A stretch of 64,000 bases of DNA from contig CAYUIV010000003.1 in NCBI GenBank assembly GCA_964444925.1, forward strand, positions 8,377-72,376. Direction: 5' to 3'. This DNA comes from CAYUIV01 sp964444925. GTDB lineage: Bacteria > Pseudomonadota > Gammaproteobacteria > Diplorickettsiales > Diplorickettsiaceae. The stretch's first letter is position 1. The number at the start of each line of letters is the position of its first letter. Positions 44,127 to 53,225 of this stretch are shown piece by piece. Under the pieces are notes generated by a model, which was given only the letters and a program-made list of their open reading frames with translations, searched no databases and was not told the DNA's origin. The position numbers were made by a program, and so were the translations under genes.

Positions 44127-44459
44127 GTGGAAGTAGCAGCACATTTAAAAGGGGTAAGAACATCGCCATTAAAAACACGGCTTGTTGCAAATCAAATACG
44201 TCGTTTGCCCATTGAAAAAGCACTAGATATTTTAAAAGAAAGTAATAAAAAAGCTTCTGCTATTATTATAAAAGTTTTAAAATCTGCAATTGCGAATGCA
44301 GAGCATAATAATAAACTGGATATAGATCAGCTAAAAGTTTCAACGATTTATGTTAATCAAGGCACACGTTATAAGCGTATGCATGCAAGAGCTAAAGGAA
44401 GAGGTAATAGAATTTTAAAGCCAACCGCACATATTACGGTGAAGGTTTCCAATCAATAA
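44127..44459 (+). CDS. rplV: 50S ribosomal protein L22
   Basis: Lines the exit tunnel and helps 50S assembly. The 110-aa product starts at GTG 44127. The core LKGVRTSPLKTRLVANQIRR and the beta hairpin KRMHARAKGRGNRILKPTAH reach the family end ITVKVSN. Confidence 0.96.
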   Translation: MEVAAHLKGVRTSPLKTRLVANQIRRLPIEKALDILKESNKKASAIIIKVLKSAIANAEHNNKLDIDQLKVSTIYVNQGTRYKRMHARAKGRGNRILKPTAHITVKVSNQ

Positions 44460-44473
44460 TAAAATAAAATAAG

Positions 44474-45244
44474 ATGGGACATAAAGTTAATCCACGTGGT
44501 ATACGTTTAGGAATCACCACTAACTGGCGAGCACAATGGTACGCCAAACCAAAGGACTATGCTAGAGTTGTTAATAGCGATTTAAAAGCACGTGCTTATT
44601 TAGAAAAAGCGTTAAAACCTGCTGGTGTAAGCACAATTTTAATTGCCAGAGAAGCAAACTCACGTGAAGATCAACCACATTATTTGATAAAAGTTACCGC
44701 TTATGTTGCAAGACCTGGAATTGTCATTGGTAAAAAAGGTGGTCTTGTAGAACAAATCAAAAAAGAGCTAGAAACCATATTAATATCTCCTATATATCTT
44801 TCAATCCAAGAAGTAAGGAAACCTGAGATAGACCCAAAACTTATCGCTGAAAATATTGCAAATCAAATCGTTAATCAAAGTAAATTTTATAGACGTGCAA
44901 TGAAACGGGCTGTCTCTACAGCAATGCGTATGGGGGCACTTGGTATCAAAGTACGTATTGCAGGACGTCTAGGTGGAACTGAAATTGCAAGAGATGAAGT
45001 ATATCAAGAAGGACGTATGCCTTTACATGAATTTAGAGCAAATATTGATCGAGATTTTGCAACAGCTAACACTTCTTCCGGGATTATTGGTGTAACGGTC
45101 TGGATACATAAAAAAATTATTACGGTAGAAAACCCAAAATCTTTAAACTTTTTGGGCGAAAATACTTCTAAACCGGTACAAAAAGATCGAGAGTGGTCTT
45201 TTAAAAAACGTAATAGAGCCTTAAAAGATCCAGCGAAATCTTAG
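44474..45244 (+). CDS. rpsC: 30S ribosomal protein S3
   Basis: Part of the mRNA entry helicase centre. The product is 256 aa (E. coli 233). It has MGHKVNPRGIRLGITTNWRA, the KH domain GIVIGKKGGLVEQIKKEL and the C-terminal domain GLGGTEIA-like GRLGGTEIARDE. A basic tail of about 20 residues beyond the usual end (EWSFKKRNRALKDPAKS) explains the extra length. Confidence 0.97.
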   Translation: MGHKVNPRGIRLGITTNWRAQWYAKPKDYARVVNSDLKARAYLEKALKPAGVSTILIAREANSREDQPHYLIKVTAYVARPGIVIGKKGGLVEQIKKELETILISPIYLSIQEVRKPEIDPKLIAENIANQIVNQSKFYRRAMKRAVSTAMRMGALGIKVRIAGRLGGTEIARDEVYQEGRMPLHEFRANIDRDFATANTSSGIIGVTVWIHKKIITVENPKSLNFLGENTSKPVQKDREWSFKKRNRALKDPAKS

Positions 45245-45295
45245 GTTATTAAAGACAAATACACATTGAATCTTTCCACTTAATTGATTAGAATT

Positions 45296-45709
45296 ATGCT
45301 TCAACCAAAACAAACAAAATATCGAAAACAATTTAAAGGCCGAAATCGGGGTACTGCAACTTCGGGTACAGAAGTAAGTTTTGGACAATTTGGTTTAAAA
45401 GCAACGAGTTCAGGATTTATCACGGCTCGTCAAATAGAAGCAGGTCGTAAAGCGCTTGTCCGACATGTCAAAAGAAGTGGTAATGTGTGGATCCGTCTTT
45501 TTCCTGATAAACCGATCACAAAAAAACCTGCTGAGGTTAGACAAGGTAAAGGAAAAGGTAATGTAGAATATTGGGCTGCAGTTGTTCCTCGCGGACGCAT
45601 TATTTTTGAAATGGCAGGCATTCCAATAGATACCGCTGAACGTGCTTTAAAGCTTGCTGCTGATAAATTACCTTTAGATACCCGTTTTGTAACAAGAAAT
45701 ATACTGTAA
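45296..45709 (+). CDS. rplP: 50S ribosomal protein L16
   Basis: A-site tRNA-contacting protein of the 50S subunit. The ATG at 45296 gives the universal start ([19 protein letters not shown]) and 137 aa; a TTG four codons upstream is not needed. [20 protein letters not shown] and [18 protein letters not shown] are typical. The stop overlaps the rpmC start by one base (TAATG). Confidence 0.97.
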   Translation: MLQPKQTKYRKQFKGRNRGTATSGTEVSFGQFGLKATSSGFITARQIEAGRKALVRHVKRSGNVWIRLFPDKPITKKPAEVRQGKGKGNVEYWAAVVPRGRIIFEMAGIPIDTAERALKLAADKLPLDTRFVTRNIL

Positions 45710-45900
45710 TGACGACTAAAGAACTAAGAGAATTATCAATACAGGCTTTGCAGGAGAAAAAGCCTATTTTAATAAGAGAAAAAATTGAACTGTTTCTTAA
45801 GAAAAAAAACAGAATGTTAAAAACACCACATCAGATCGAAAAAGTAAAACGTACAATTGCAAGGATAAATACTATTTTAACTGAAAAGATGAAACCATGA
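45709..45900 (+). CDS. rpmC: 50S ribosomal protein L29
   Basis: Small helical hairpin protein at the tunnel exit. The product is 63 aa, as in E. coli. It begins [17 protein letters not shown] and ends in the [15 protein letters not shown] helix. One-base overlap with rplP and four-base ATGA overlap with rpsQ. Confidence 0.95.
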   Translation: MTTKELRELSIQALQEKKPILIREKIELFLKKKNRMLKTPHQIEKVKRTIARINTILTEKMKP

Positions 45901-46172
45901 ATGAAGTTATTCAAAAACAGCGCACTTTAACGGGGGAAATTGTCAGTGATCGCATGCACAAAACGATTATTGTCTCTGTGGTCAGAAAAATTCCTCATCC
46001 TAAATATGGTAAATACGTGAAGCGGCGCACAAAGCTTTTTGTACATGATCCTGAAAATAAAGGGAATATTGGAGATACAGCACTCATTTCAGCACACCGA
46101 CCTATCTCTAAAAAGAAAAATTGGGTACTCGTTAGTGTCATAAGCAAAAATATTCAAAACGTTAATAGTTAG
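45897..46172 (+). CDS. rpsQ: 30S ribosomal protein S17
   Basis: Primary 16S rRNA binder of the OB fold. The 91-aa product has [39 protein letters not shown] and [16 protein letters not shown], all typical of S17. It overlaps rpmC by ATGA. Confidence 0.97.
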   Translation: MNEVIQKQRTLTGEIVSDRMHKTIIVSVVRKIPHPKYGKYVKRRTKLFVHDPENKGNIGDTALISAHRPISKKKNWVLVSVISKNIQNVNS

Positions 46173-46179
46173 TGTAATT

Positions 46180-46545
46180 ATGATTCAAATGCAAACAGAT
46201 CTGTTTGTTGCAGATAATAGCGGTGCAAGACGTGTCAAATGTATTAAAGTACTAGGTGGAAGTCACCGCCGATACGCATCAGTAGGTGATATTATTAAAA
46301 TCAGTGTTCAAGAAGCGATCCCACGTGGTAAAGTGAAAGCAGGTAGTGTTTTGAATGCTGTTGTTGTTAGAACGCGTAATAGAATTCTGAGAAAAGATGG
46401 TTCCGTTTTAAGATTTGGCAACAATGCTGTTGCATTACTCACAGATCAATTACAGCCAATTGGTACACGAATGAGTGGTCCTTTTCCTCGAGAACTACGC
46501 GAACGTTTCATGAAGTTAATTTCTTTAGCACCTGTTGTCCTTTGA
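46180..46545 (+). CDS. rplN: 50S ribosomal protein L14
   Basis: Sits at the subunit interface near bridge B8. The 121-aa product has [38 protein letters not shown] and the end [12 protein letters not shown]. It is one or two residues shorter than E. coli L14 around RFGNNAVAL. Confidence 0.97.
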   Translation: MIQMQTDLFVADNSGARRVKCIKVLGGSHRRYASVGDIIKISVQEAIPRGKVKAGSVLNAVVVRTRNRILRKDGSVLRFGNNAVALLTDQLQPIGTRMSGPFPRELRERFMKLISLAPVVL

Positions 46546-46550
46546 TCTTT

Positions 46551-46877
46551 ATGAATAAAATTAAAAAACACGATATTGTCATCATTCGTTCAGGCAATGA
46601 TAAGAAACGACAAGGAAAAGTATTACGTATTTTTCCGAAAAAAAGATGTGCACTTATTGAAAGCATAGCTATGCTCAAGCACTATACCAAAGGGAATCCT
46701 CAAGAAGGAACAACAGGTGGTATCATTGAAAAAGAGTCAACTATTCCCTTGTCAAAGTTAAGTGTGTATAACTCAACTACGCAAAAAATAGATAAAATAA
46801 TTATTCAAAAAGTAGAAAAAAAGAATTATCGTTACTTTCGTTCTAATCATGAACGTATCCATGAGAATACACCATGA
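46551..46877 (+). CDS. rplX: 50S ribosomal protein L24
   Basis: Assembly-initiator KOW protein. The ATG at 46551 is chosen; a TTG at 46542 overlapping the rplN stop is possible. The 108-aa product has KHDIVIIRSGNDKKRQGKVL (KOW motif) and a basic, Lys-rich end. rplE overlaps its stop by ATGA. Confidence 0.94.
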   Translation: MNKIKKHDIVIIRSGNDKKRQGKVLRIFPKKRCALIESIAMLKHYTKGNPQEGTTGGIIEKESTIPLSKLSVYNSTTQKIDKIIIQKVEKKNYRYFRSNHERIHENTP

Positions 46878-47419
46878 AAACAAATGCTTTGCCACGTTTA
46901 AAACAATCATATGATGAAGTGCTTACAGCCGAGTTGCAAAAAACGCTTCAAGTTAAGATCGTACCTAAACTGAGTAAAATTATACTAAATTGTGGTTTAG
47001 GCAAGGCAGCCTCCAATAAAAAGCAATTAGAGACAGCCCTTGCTAACCTTACAGCAGTCGCAAATCAAAAAGCACAACAAACTACTGTAAAAAAATCAAA
47101 TGCAGGTTTTAGTATTCGTGCAGGATGGCCCATTGGCTGCAAAGTGACTTTGCGTCGTGTACGCATGTATGAATTTTTAGATCGCTATCTTAATATTGTA
47201 ATACCTCGTATTCCTGATTTTAGTGGATTGAATCCTAATTCTTTTGATGGAAGAGGAAATTATACAATGGGTATTTCAGATTTTGCTATTTTTCCCGAAT
47301 GTGATATAGAGCAAGAAAGAATAGGAGTAGATATTACCTTTGTAACAACTGCTACTAACGATCAAGCAGGACACGCACTGTTATCTGCATTTAATTTTCC
47401 TTTTAAACGAAAACGATAA
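46874..47419 (+). CDS. rplE: 50S ribosomal protein L5
   Basis: 5S rRNA-binding protein at bridge B1b. The 181-aa product has [38 protein letters not shown] and [20 protein letters not shown], followed by the usual end FNFPFKRKR. Confidence 0.97.
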   Translation: MKTNALPRLKQSYDEVLTAELQKTLQVKIVPKLSKIILNCGLGKAASNKKQLETALANLTAVANQKAQQTTVKKSNAGFSIRAGWPIGCKVTLRRVRMYEFLDRYLNIVIPRIPDFSGLNPNSFDGRGNYTMGISDFAIFPECDIEQERIGVDITFVTTATNDQAGHALLSAFNFPFKRKR

Positions 47420-47427
47420 GGCTAAAA

Positions 47428-47733
47428 ATGGCAAAGAAAAGTATTATAATGAGGCAAAAGAAAAGAGAATATTTAGTTGCTAAATACGCAGAAAAACGCG
47501 CAAAGCTAAAGTCAATTTTGCGTACTTCAGATGTATCTAAAAAAGAGTTTTGGGAAGCACAAAGACAATTACAACTGCTACCACGAGACTCTTCACCTGT
47601 TAGGTTACGTAATCGTTGTCAATTAACGGGTAGACCACGTGGTGTCTACCGTATGTTTGGTTTATCTCGATCAGTTTTGCGTTTACACGCAATGCGGGGT
47701 GAATTACCAGGCGTGATGAAATCCAGTTGGTAA
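47428..47733 (+). CDS. rpsN: 30S ribosomal protein S14 (zinc-free type)
   Basis: Head protein of the 30S. The 101-aa long form lacks the paired CxxC zinc knuckles of the short type. It shows [40 protein letters not shown] and [17 protein letters not shown]. Confidence 0.97.
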   Translation: MAKKSIIMRQKKREYLVAKYAEKRAKLKSILRTSDVSKKEFWEAQRQLQLLPRDSSPVRLRNRCQLTGRPRGVYRMFGLSRSVLRLHAMRGELPGVMKSSW

Positions 47734-47745
47734 AAAAATTTGAAT

Positions 47746-48141
47746 ATGAATATACAAGATCCCATTGCAGACATGTTTGTGCGTATTAAAAATGCACAAT
47801 TGGTGAAAAAAACATTTGTCACTATCCCTTTTTCTAGATTAAAGTTAAATATTGCAAACGTACTTTTGTCGGAAGGGTATATAAGTGATGTGAAGATTAC
47901 TAATGAAAGTAAATCAAATATATTGATTGAATTGAAATATTATGAAGGAAAACCTGTCATTAGTATGCTACAGCGTTTCAGTTTACTAAGTCGACGTGTC
48001 TACCGTCGTGCAAACAAACTACCACGCGTCATGAATGGCCTGGGTACTTGCATTGTTTCAACTTCTAAAAAAGGCGTAGTGAGCGGACGTGTTGCATATA
48101 CCAATAGATGTGGAGGTGAAATATTAGGTTTAGTTGCCTAG
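47746..48141 (+). CDS. rpsH: 30S ribosomal protein S8
   Basis: Core 16S-binding protein and, in E. coli, translational repressor of the spc operon. The ATG at 47746 (MNIQDPIADMFVRIKNAQ) matches the family start better than the TTG at 47740. The 131-aa product ends with TSKKGVVSGRVAYTNRCGGE, the conserved RNA-binding end. Confidence 0.96.
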   Translation: MNIQDPIADMFVRIKNAQLVKKTFVTIPFSRLKLNIANVLLSEGYISDVKITNESKSNILIELKYYEGKPVISMLQRFSLLSRRVYRRANKLPRVMNGLGTCIVSTSKKGVVSGRVAYTNRCGGEILGLVA

Positions 48142-48153
48142 TAAAAATAAATC

Positions 48154-48687
48154 ATGTCTAGAATTGCAAAAAATCCAATTGTTTTACCACAAGCTGTTAC
48201 AGTAGAAATTCAAGAACAAGTGATACAAGTGAAAGGTCCAAAAGGTCTATTGTCTTTGAACATCCCAACAAAAGTTGGTGTTAAAATTAATGACAGTACT
48301 TTACAAGTTATATATCATTCAGAACAAAAACAAACACGTTGTTTAGCAGGAACTTTTCGTGCTAATCTCAGCAATATTTTACAAGGTGTCTCTAAAGGTT
48401 TTAGTTGTACATTAGTTTTAGTAAAAGTAGGTGCACGTGCTCAAGTAGAAGGTGATACACTTATTGTTATTATTGGCTTTTCAAATCCTAAGCGATATAC
48501 TATTCCAGAAAGCATTTCAATTAAAACAACCACTCCTACTGAAATTTTAATAGAAGGTATAGAAAAACAAAAAGTTTTTCAAACAGCTTCAGAAATCATT
48601 CAAATTCGACCTGCTGAACCTTACAAAGGAACTGGTATTTTGAAAAAAGGTCAAAAAATCAAGTTGAAAGCTGCAAAGAAAAAATAA
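48154..48687 (+). CDS. rplF: 50S ribosomal protein L6
   Basis: Stabilises the sarcin-ricin loop region. The 177-aa product (as in E. coli) begins MSRIAKNPIVLPQAVTVEI, with VKGPKGLLSLNIP in the first lobe and IRPAEPYKGTGILKKGQKI near the end. The usual PYKGKG(V/I)RY motif is altered to PYKGTGILK. Confidence 0.96.
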   Translation: MSRIAKNPIVLPQAVTVEIQEQVIQVKGPKGLLSLNIPTKVGVKINDSTLQVIYHSEQKQTRCLAGTFRANLSNILQGVSKGFSCTLVLVKVGARAQVEGDTLIVIIGFSNPKRYTIPESISIKTTTPTEILIEGIEKQKVFQTASEIIQIRPAEPYKGTGILKKGQKIKLKAAKKK

Positions 48688-48695
48688 ATTTTAAA

Positions 48696-49061
48696 ATGTT
48701 GAATAAAGCCACACAGAAAAAGAGACGCGCGAAAAGAACAAGAGCAATCATTCGTCAAAGTGGTAAAGCACGTTTATGCGTCTATCGTAGTCTCAAGCAC
48801 TTTTATGCACAAATTATTCTTCCTGGAGAAAAAGGTGATCGAATTATTACTAGTATTTCTACAGTAGATAAAGAAATAAAGAAGAACTATCAATTCTCTT
48901 CAAATAACATGGAAGTAGCTAGGCAGCTTGGTACTTTACTTGCACAACGTGCTAAAGCAGCAGGTATCCAACAAGTTGCCTTTGACCGTTCAGGTAATAA
49001 ATATCACGGTCGATTTAAAAAATTTGCAGAAGCTGCTAAAACAGCTGGTCTACATATCTAA
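48696..49061 (+). CDS. rplR: 50S ribosomal protein L18
   Basis: 5S rRNA-binding protein. The 121-aa product has RLCVYRSLKHFYAQII, LGTLLAQRAKAAGIQQVAFD and YHGRFKKFAEAAKTAGLHI, matching the family from end to end. Confidence 0.96.
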   Translation: MLNKATQKKRRAKRTRAIIRQSGKARLCVYRSLKHFYAQIILPGEKGDRIITSISTVDKEIKKNYQFSSNNMEVARQLGTLLAQRAKAAGIQQVAFDRSGNKYHGRFKKFAEAAKTAGLHI

Positions 49062-49079
49062 TTAAAAATAGGCAGAAAT

Positions 49080-49565
49080 ATGGCAGTTGAGCAAACAACT
49101 AAAAGTGATGGATTGCAAGAAAAACTAATTGTCGCACGTAGGCATGCAAAGGTAACAAAGGGAGGACGTTTATTTAGTTTTTCAGCATGTGTTGTGGTAG
49201 GTGATGGAAAAGGTCAAATAGGATTTAGTAAAAGTTCTGCGAAAGAAATTTCCGTAGCTATGCCAAAAGCGTTAGAAAAAGCACGACGTAACATGCTATA
49301 TATTGAATTAGTAGATGGTACAGTTTATCATAGGGTTACTGCAACCTATGGTGCTACGAAAGTTATTATTTTGCCTGCAAAAAGCACAGGTATTATTGCA
49401 GGTGGACCAATGCGTCCTCTTTTTGAAGTCATTGGTATCAAGCATATTGTTGCAAAAATTTTAGGATCGCGTAATCCCATCAATGTTGTGCGCGCAACCT
49501 TAAAAGCATTAGAACAAGTTACAACTCCTCAAAATATTCGAGCAAAACGAAGAAAAAAAGCTTAA
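49080..49565 (+). CDS. rpsE: 30S ribosomal protein S5
   Basis: Part of the mRNA entry and accuracy centre. The 161-aa product has LQEKLIVARRHAKVTKGGR, then FSFSACVVVGDGKGQIGF (the spectinomycin-proximal loop lies just before) and GIIAGGPMRPLFEVIGIK. RHAKVTKGGR corresponds to the E. coli RVSKTVKGGR segment. Confidence 0.97.
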   Translation: MAVEQTTKSDGLQEKLIVARRHAKVTKGGRLFSFSACVVVGDGKGQIGFSKSSAKEISVAMPKALEKARRNMLYIELVDGTVYHRVTATYGATKVIILPAKSTGIIAGGPMRPLFEVIGIKHIVAKILGSRNPINVVRATLKALEQVTTPQNIRAKRRKKA

Positions 49566-49574
49566 TTTCAAAAT

Positions 49575-49763
49575 ATGGTTCAAAATAAACGTTTAACTAT
49601 CACGTTAATACGAAGTCTGTCAGGACGGTTACCGAAGCAACGTAATACAATTGATGCGATGGGTCTTAAAAAATTACATCATTCTGTCAGTTTACCTGAT
49701 AACTTAGCAGTACAAGGTATGCTTAAAATAGTACGACACTTGGTAAAAATAGCATATGAATAA
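49575..49763 (+). CDS. rpmD: 50S ribosomal protein L30
   Basis: Small 50S protein. The 62-aa product has LTITLIRSLSGRLPKQRNTI and LGLKKLHHSV-like MGLKKLHHSVSLPDN, ending in the usual MLKIVRHLVKI helix. rplO begins inside its last codons (8-base overlap). Confidence 0.95.
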   Translation: MVQNKRLTITLIRSLSGRLPKQRNTIDAMGLKKLHHSVSLPDNLAVQGMLKIVRHLVKIAYE

Positions 49764-50202
49764 TTTGCAATTAAATACATTAAAGCCAGCGCCAGGTTCT
49801 AGAACTGTCAAAAAACGTTTAGGCAAAGGCGTTGGTTCAGGCTGGGGAAAAACGGCAGGAAGAGGCCATAAAGGACAACATGCTAGAAAAGGCGGTTTTC
49901 ATAAAGTTGGTTTTGAAGGGGGACAAACTCCTATTCAATCACGTTTACGTAAATTTGGTTTTCAATCGCCCCTAAAACATAATACACAAGCTATTTCTTT
50001 AGATACTTTAGAAAAGCTAGATAACGCTCAAATTAACTTTGATACTTTACAATCCGCTCATTTATTGAAACAGCGTACTCAACAGGTTAAAATTATTGCA
50101 ACGGGTAAACTTACTAAAATATTAACTATTACCGGTATAAAAGTCAGCAAAGGCGCGCGGTCTATTATTGAATCAATAGGCGGTAAAATTGAATCTGAAT
50201 AA
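49756..50202 (+). CDS. rplO: 50S ribosomal protein L15
   Basis: Extended-loop protein that stitches 23S domains together. The 148-aa product has LNTLKPAPGSRTVKKRLGKG, GWGKTAGRGHKGQHARKGG and GFEGGQTPIQSRLRKFGF. The stop overlaps the secY start (TAATG). Confidence 0.97.
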   Translation: MNNLQLNTLKPAPGSRTVKKRLGKGVGSGWGKTAGRGHKGQHARKGGFHKVGFEGGQTPIQSRLRKFGFQSPLKHNTQAISLDTLEKLDNAQINFDTLQSAHLLKQRTQQVKIIATGKLTKILTITGIKVSKGARSIIESIGGKIESE

Positions 50203-51542
50203 TGTCTAATACACAATTTACAATTCCTAATATTTCTGCAACTGGCTTAAAAGAGTTAAGAAACCGCTTTCTTTTATTAGTTGCTTTGCTATTTGTCTAT
50301 CGTATAGGCATTTACATACCAATACCGGGTGTTAATTTAGAAAAATTACTATATGCTAACATGCAACCTCAAGGTTTTCTATCTTACCTAGGAACATTAT
50401 CAGGGGGTTCTTTTTCTAGTTTTACTCTTTTTACAGTCGGTTTATCACCTTATCTTTCAGTTTCCCTTGCAATGCAAATGTTAATACTTGCAAAAGTTCC
50501 AACTTTGGAAAAATTAAAAAAAGAAGGAGAAGCAGGAAGACGCAAGATTAGTCAATACACAAGATATGGAACATTTCTCTTAGGTATTATGGTAAGTACA
50601 GCTCGAACAATTTATTTTGTTAAATCTACTCAAGGACAAGGTATTATTATTGAACCTAATCTTAGCTTTTACACGACAGCCATACTAACGCTAACTACTG
50701 GTATATTGTTACTTATGTGGTTAGGAGAACAAATTTCAGAACGTGGTATAGGGAATGGAATATCGCTTATTATCGTTGCAGGTATTATTTCTAGTTTGCC
50801 AATTAATGTAATCAGTTTTATTGAGCAAATTCGTCAGGGACAACTCTCATTCCTAGTTAGCCTATTTGTTATTTTTGCTGCCATTAGCATAACTGCTTTT
50901 GTTGTTTTCATAGAACGTGCTCAACGACAAATTACAGTTAATTATCCTCAAAGGCAGCAAGGTCGACGAATATATGCAGCACAAACTAGTTATTTGCCAT
51001 TGAAAATTAACAGTGCCGGCATCATGCCAACAATTTTGTCATACGGTGGTATTACCTTTTTAATGATCGTATTTAACGCAATCGACAGCTATCAGCATGT
51101 TACATTTTTAAGAAATATTCAACTGACTCAATTATTTTCTCCAGGTCAACCACTTTATACATTATTATTATCATTTTTAATTATATTTTTTTCGTTCTTT
51201 TTCGCGGCAATGGAAGCTAATCCTCGAAAAACAGCTGAAGAATTAAAAAAAACAGGCGCTTTTATTCCAGGGGTACGACCTGGAGAACAGACAGCGCAAT
51301 ATATAGACGTCATTACAACTCGTTTAACTACCATTGGATGTTTTTATCTACTTTCAGTTGTTTTGCTACCTGATTTGATGACATTTGTATGGAAAGTACC
51401 TTTTAGTTTTGGAGGTACTTCACTATTAATTACAGTTGTAGTCATTATGGAGCTGATTCGCCATATTCAATCTTTAATTATGTCCCACCAATATGAGCCT
51501 TTACTGAAAAAAAGTAAGATAAAACAAAACATCTTTTTATGA
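50202..51542 (+). CDS. secY: Preprotein translocase channel subunit SecY
   Basis: Ten-helix protein-conducting channel. The 446-aa product (E. coli 443) has RIGIYIPIPGVNLEKL before the plug. Further segments are SPYLSVSLAMQMLILAKVP, LGEQISERGIGNGISLII and the cytosolic loop GIMPTILSYGG. The C5 ribosome-binding loop reads NPRKTAEELKKTGAFIPGVRPG with its key Arg. It works with the short SecE encoded at 24989. It sits between rplO and rpmJ as in the standard spc operon. Confidence 0.98.
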   Translation: MSNTQFTIPNISATGLKELRNRFLLLVALLFVYRIGIYIPIPGVNLEKLLYANMQPQGFLSYLGTLSGGSFSSFTLFTVGLSPYLSVSLAMQMLILAKVPTLEKLKKEGEAGRRKISQYTRYGTFLLGIMVSTARTIYFVKSTQGQGIIIEPNLSFYTTAILTLTTGILLLMWLGEQISERGIGNGISLIIVAGIISSLPINVISFIEQIRQGQLSFLVSLFVIFAAISITAFVVFIERAQRQITVNYPQRQQGRRIYAAQTSYLPLKINSAGIMPTILSYGGITFLMIVFNAIDSYQHVTFLRNIQLTQLFSPGQPLYTLLLSFLIIFFSFFFAAMEANPRKTAEELKKTGAFIPGVRPGEQTAQYIDVITTRLTTIGCFYLLSVVLLPDLMTFVWKVPFSFGGTSLLITVVVIMELIRHIQSLIMSHQYEPLLKKSKIKQNIFL

Positions 51543-51568
51543 TGAAAAAAATAGAGTAGAAATCAAAT

Positions 51569-51682
51569 ATGAAAGTCAAAGCGTCCGTAAAACCAATATG
51601 TAAAGATTGCAAAGTAGCCAAGCGAAAAGGAATCGTATATATTTTATGCGCTAATGCCAAACATAAACAGCGACAAGGCTAA
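51569..51682 (+). CDS. rpmJ: 50S ribosomal protein L36
   Basis: Tiny zinc-binding 50S protein of 37 aa, too short for many gene finders. It begins [20 protein letters not shown] and ends KHKQRQG. The zinc ligands Cys11, Cys14, Cys27 and His32 are present, so this is the zinc-containing form. Located between secY and rpsM, its usual place. Confidence 0.95.
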   Translation: MKVKASVKPICKDCKVAKRKGIVYILCANAKHKQRQG

Positions 51683-51750
51683 CTAATTATTTTTTACACT
51701 TTCAATCACGATAAATGTTTCTAAAATTTAATTTTAATTGATATAAAACT

Positions 51751-52110
51751 ATGGCAAAAACAGTGAGAATTAGTGGTGTCAATCTTCCAGTACACAAACA
51801 TATTCGTATTGCGCTTGCAACAACTATTTTTGGAATAGGTATTAGCTCAGCGAACAAAATATGTTTAAAAGTACAAGCTAACCCAGCCGAAAAAGTACAA
51901 AACTTATCAGAAGATATTCTAGATAAAATTCGCGAAGCGGTCAGTCAGTATAAAGTAGAAGGAGAACTACGTAGAGAGATTGCAGGAAACATTCGAAGAC
52001 TTGAGATGATTAAATGTTATCGTGGAATGAGACATCTACGTAGATTACCAGTACGTGGACAAAGAACACGTACAAATGCACGCACTCGAAAAGGTGCTCG
52101 TAAAAAATAA
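51751..52110 (+). CDS. rpsM: 30S ribosomal protein S13
   Basis: Head protein forming bridges B1a/B1b. The 119-aa product has [20 protein letters not shown], the helix-hairpin-helix [11 protein letters not shown], then [20 protein letters not shown] and a basic C-terminal tail. Opens the alpha operon. Confidence 0.97.
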   Translation: MAKTVRISGVNLPVHKHIRIALATTIFGIGISSANKICLKVQANPAEKVQNLSEDILDKIREAVSQYKVEGELRREIAGNIRRLEMIKCYRGMRHLRRLPVRGQRTRTNARTRKGARKK

Positions 52111-52129
52111 TTCGTATCAATAAACTATC

Positions 52130-52540
52130 ATGTCCATGTCTTATTCTAAAAAAAATTCAGCACGATCAAAAAAATTAAGTAAGAGAATAGTAGAAAGAGG
52201 TATTTTACACGTTTATTCTAGCTTTAATAACACTATCGTAACAATCTCTGATACTTTAGGTAATGTACTTGTTATAAAAACAGGAGGATCTGACGGACGG
52301 TATAAAGGATCTCGAAAAAGTGCATTATACCCTGCACAAATTGCTGCGCGATCTGCAGCAAGCATTGCAAAAGATACTTTTGGTATGAAAGAAGTTGCAT
52401 TATACGTTAAAGGAGTAGGAAAAGGGCGCGAAGCAGTGACTTATGCTTTAGGCGAACTAGGGTTGCGTGTTCTCTTTATCAAAGATGTCACACCGAAAGC
52501 ATTTAACGGTACTCGTCCTCCTAAAAAACGTCGCGTCTAA
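52130..52540 (+). CDS. rpsK: 30S ribosomal protein S11
   Basis: Platform protein near the Shine-Dalgarno helix. The product is 136 aa from the ATG at 52130; an ATG two codons later is equally possible. HVYSSFNNTIVTISDTLGNV, GRKKSALYPAQ-like SRKSALYPAQIAARSAA and the end PKAFNGTRPPKKRRV are typical. Confidence 0.97.
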   Translation: MSMSYSKKNSARSKKLSKRIVERGILHVYSSFNNTIVTISDTLGNVLVIKTGGSDGRYKGSRKSALYPAQIAARSAASIAKDTFGMKEVALYVKGVGKGREAVTYALGELGLRVLFIKDVTPKAFNGTRPPKKRRV

Positions 52541-52575
52541 ACTAGAAAATATTCAATATAAAAAGGTTTTATCGT

Positions 52576-53214
52576 ATGTCTAAAAGAGAGCCTCGGTTAC
52601 GTAAATCGCGCCGTATCGGTGAAGATTTACAATTAACAAACGGTACTCGTCCAGTAGAGAGCAAATGTAAAATATCTACTCTACCCGGAGTACATGGTAC
52701 AAAACGTAAACGTACATCAGAGTATGGAACAAGTCTATTAGAGAAACAGCGTTTTTCTTTTGCGTATGGTTTAAAAAATGAGATGCTACGTAAAATGCAT
52801 AAAGAAGCAATGCGTGAAATGAAAGCAAAACGCAAACAGGGAAAAGAAGTAACCTATGATTTAATGGTATTGATAGAAAAACGTCTAGGTAATGTAGTTT
52901 ATCGTATGGGTTTTGCTTCTACACGTGCAGAAGCACGCCAACTTGTTTCGCATAGAGCAATATCCGTTAATAATCAGATTGTAGATAGGCCGTTTTTCAT
53001 GGTAAAAGAAAATGACGTAATTGAGGTACGCCAAAAACAAAAGTCTCAATTACGTATCGCGCATGCATTAGATTTAGCAAGTAAAAAACCAGAAATTAGC
53101 TGGCTTAAAGTAGACAAAGAGGCAAAACAAGGCACTGTTCTTCGTTTACCTACTCGAGATGAACTGCCACCTGAGTTTCAATCAGATGTCATCATTCAAT
53201 TTTATTCTAAATAA
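52576..53214 (+). CDS. rpsD: 30S ribosomal protein S4
   Basis: Assembly initiator, accuracy protein and, in E. coli, repressor of the alpha operon. The 212-aa product starts MSKREPRLRKSRRIGEDLQL. It has the S4 RNA-binding domain (RLGNVVYRMGFASTRAEARQ, then LVSHRAISVNNQIVDRP), and EVRQKQKSQLRIAHAL. No zinc-binding cysteines are seen, as in gammaproteobacteria. Confidence 0.97.
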   Translation: MSKREPRLRKSRRIGEDLQLTNGTRPVESKCKISTLPGVHGTKRKRTSEYGTSLLEKQRFSFAYGLKNEMLRKMHKEAMREMKAKRKQGKEVTYDLMVLIEKRLGNVVYRMGFASTRAEARQLVSHRAISVNNQIVDRPFFMVKENDVIEVRQKQKSQLRIAHALDLASKKPEISWLKVDKEAKQGTVLRLPTRDELPPEFQSDVIIQFYSK

Positions 53215-53225
53215 GGTCATCATTT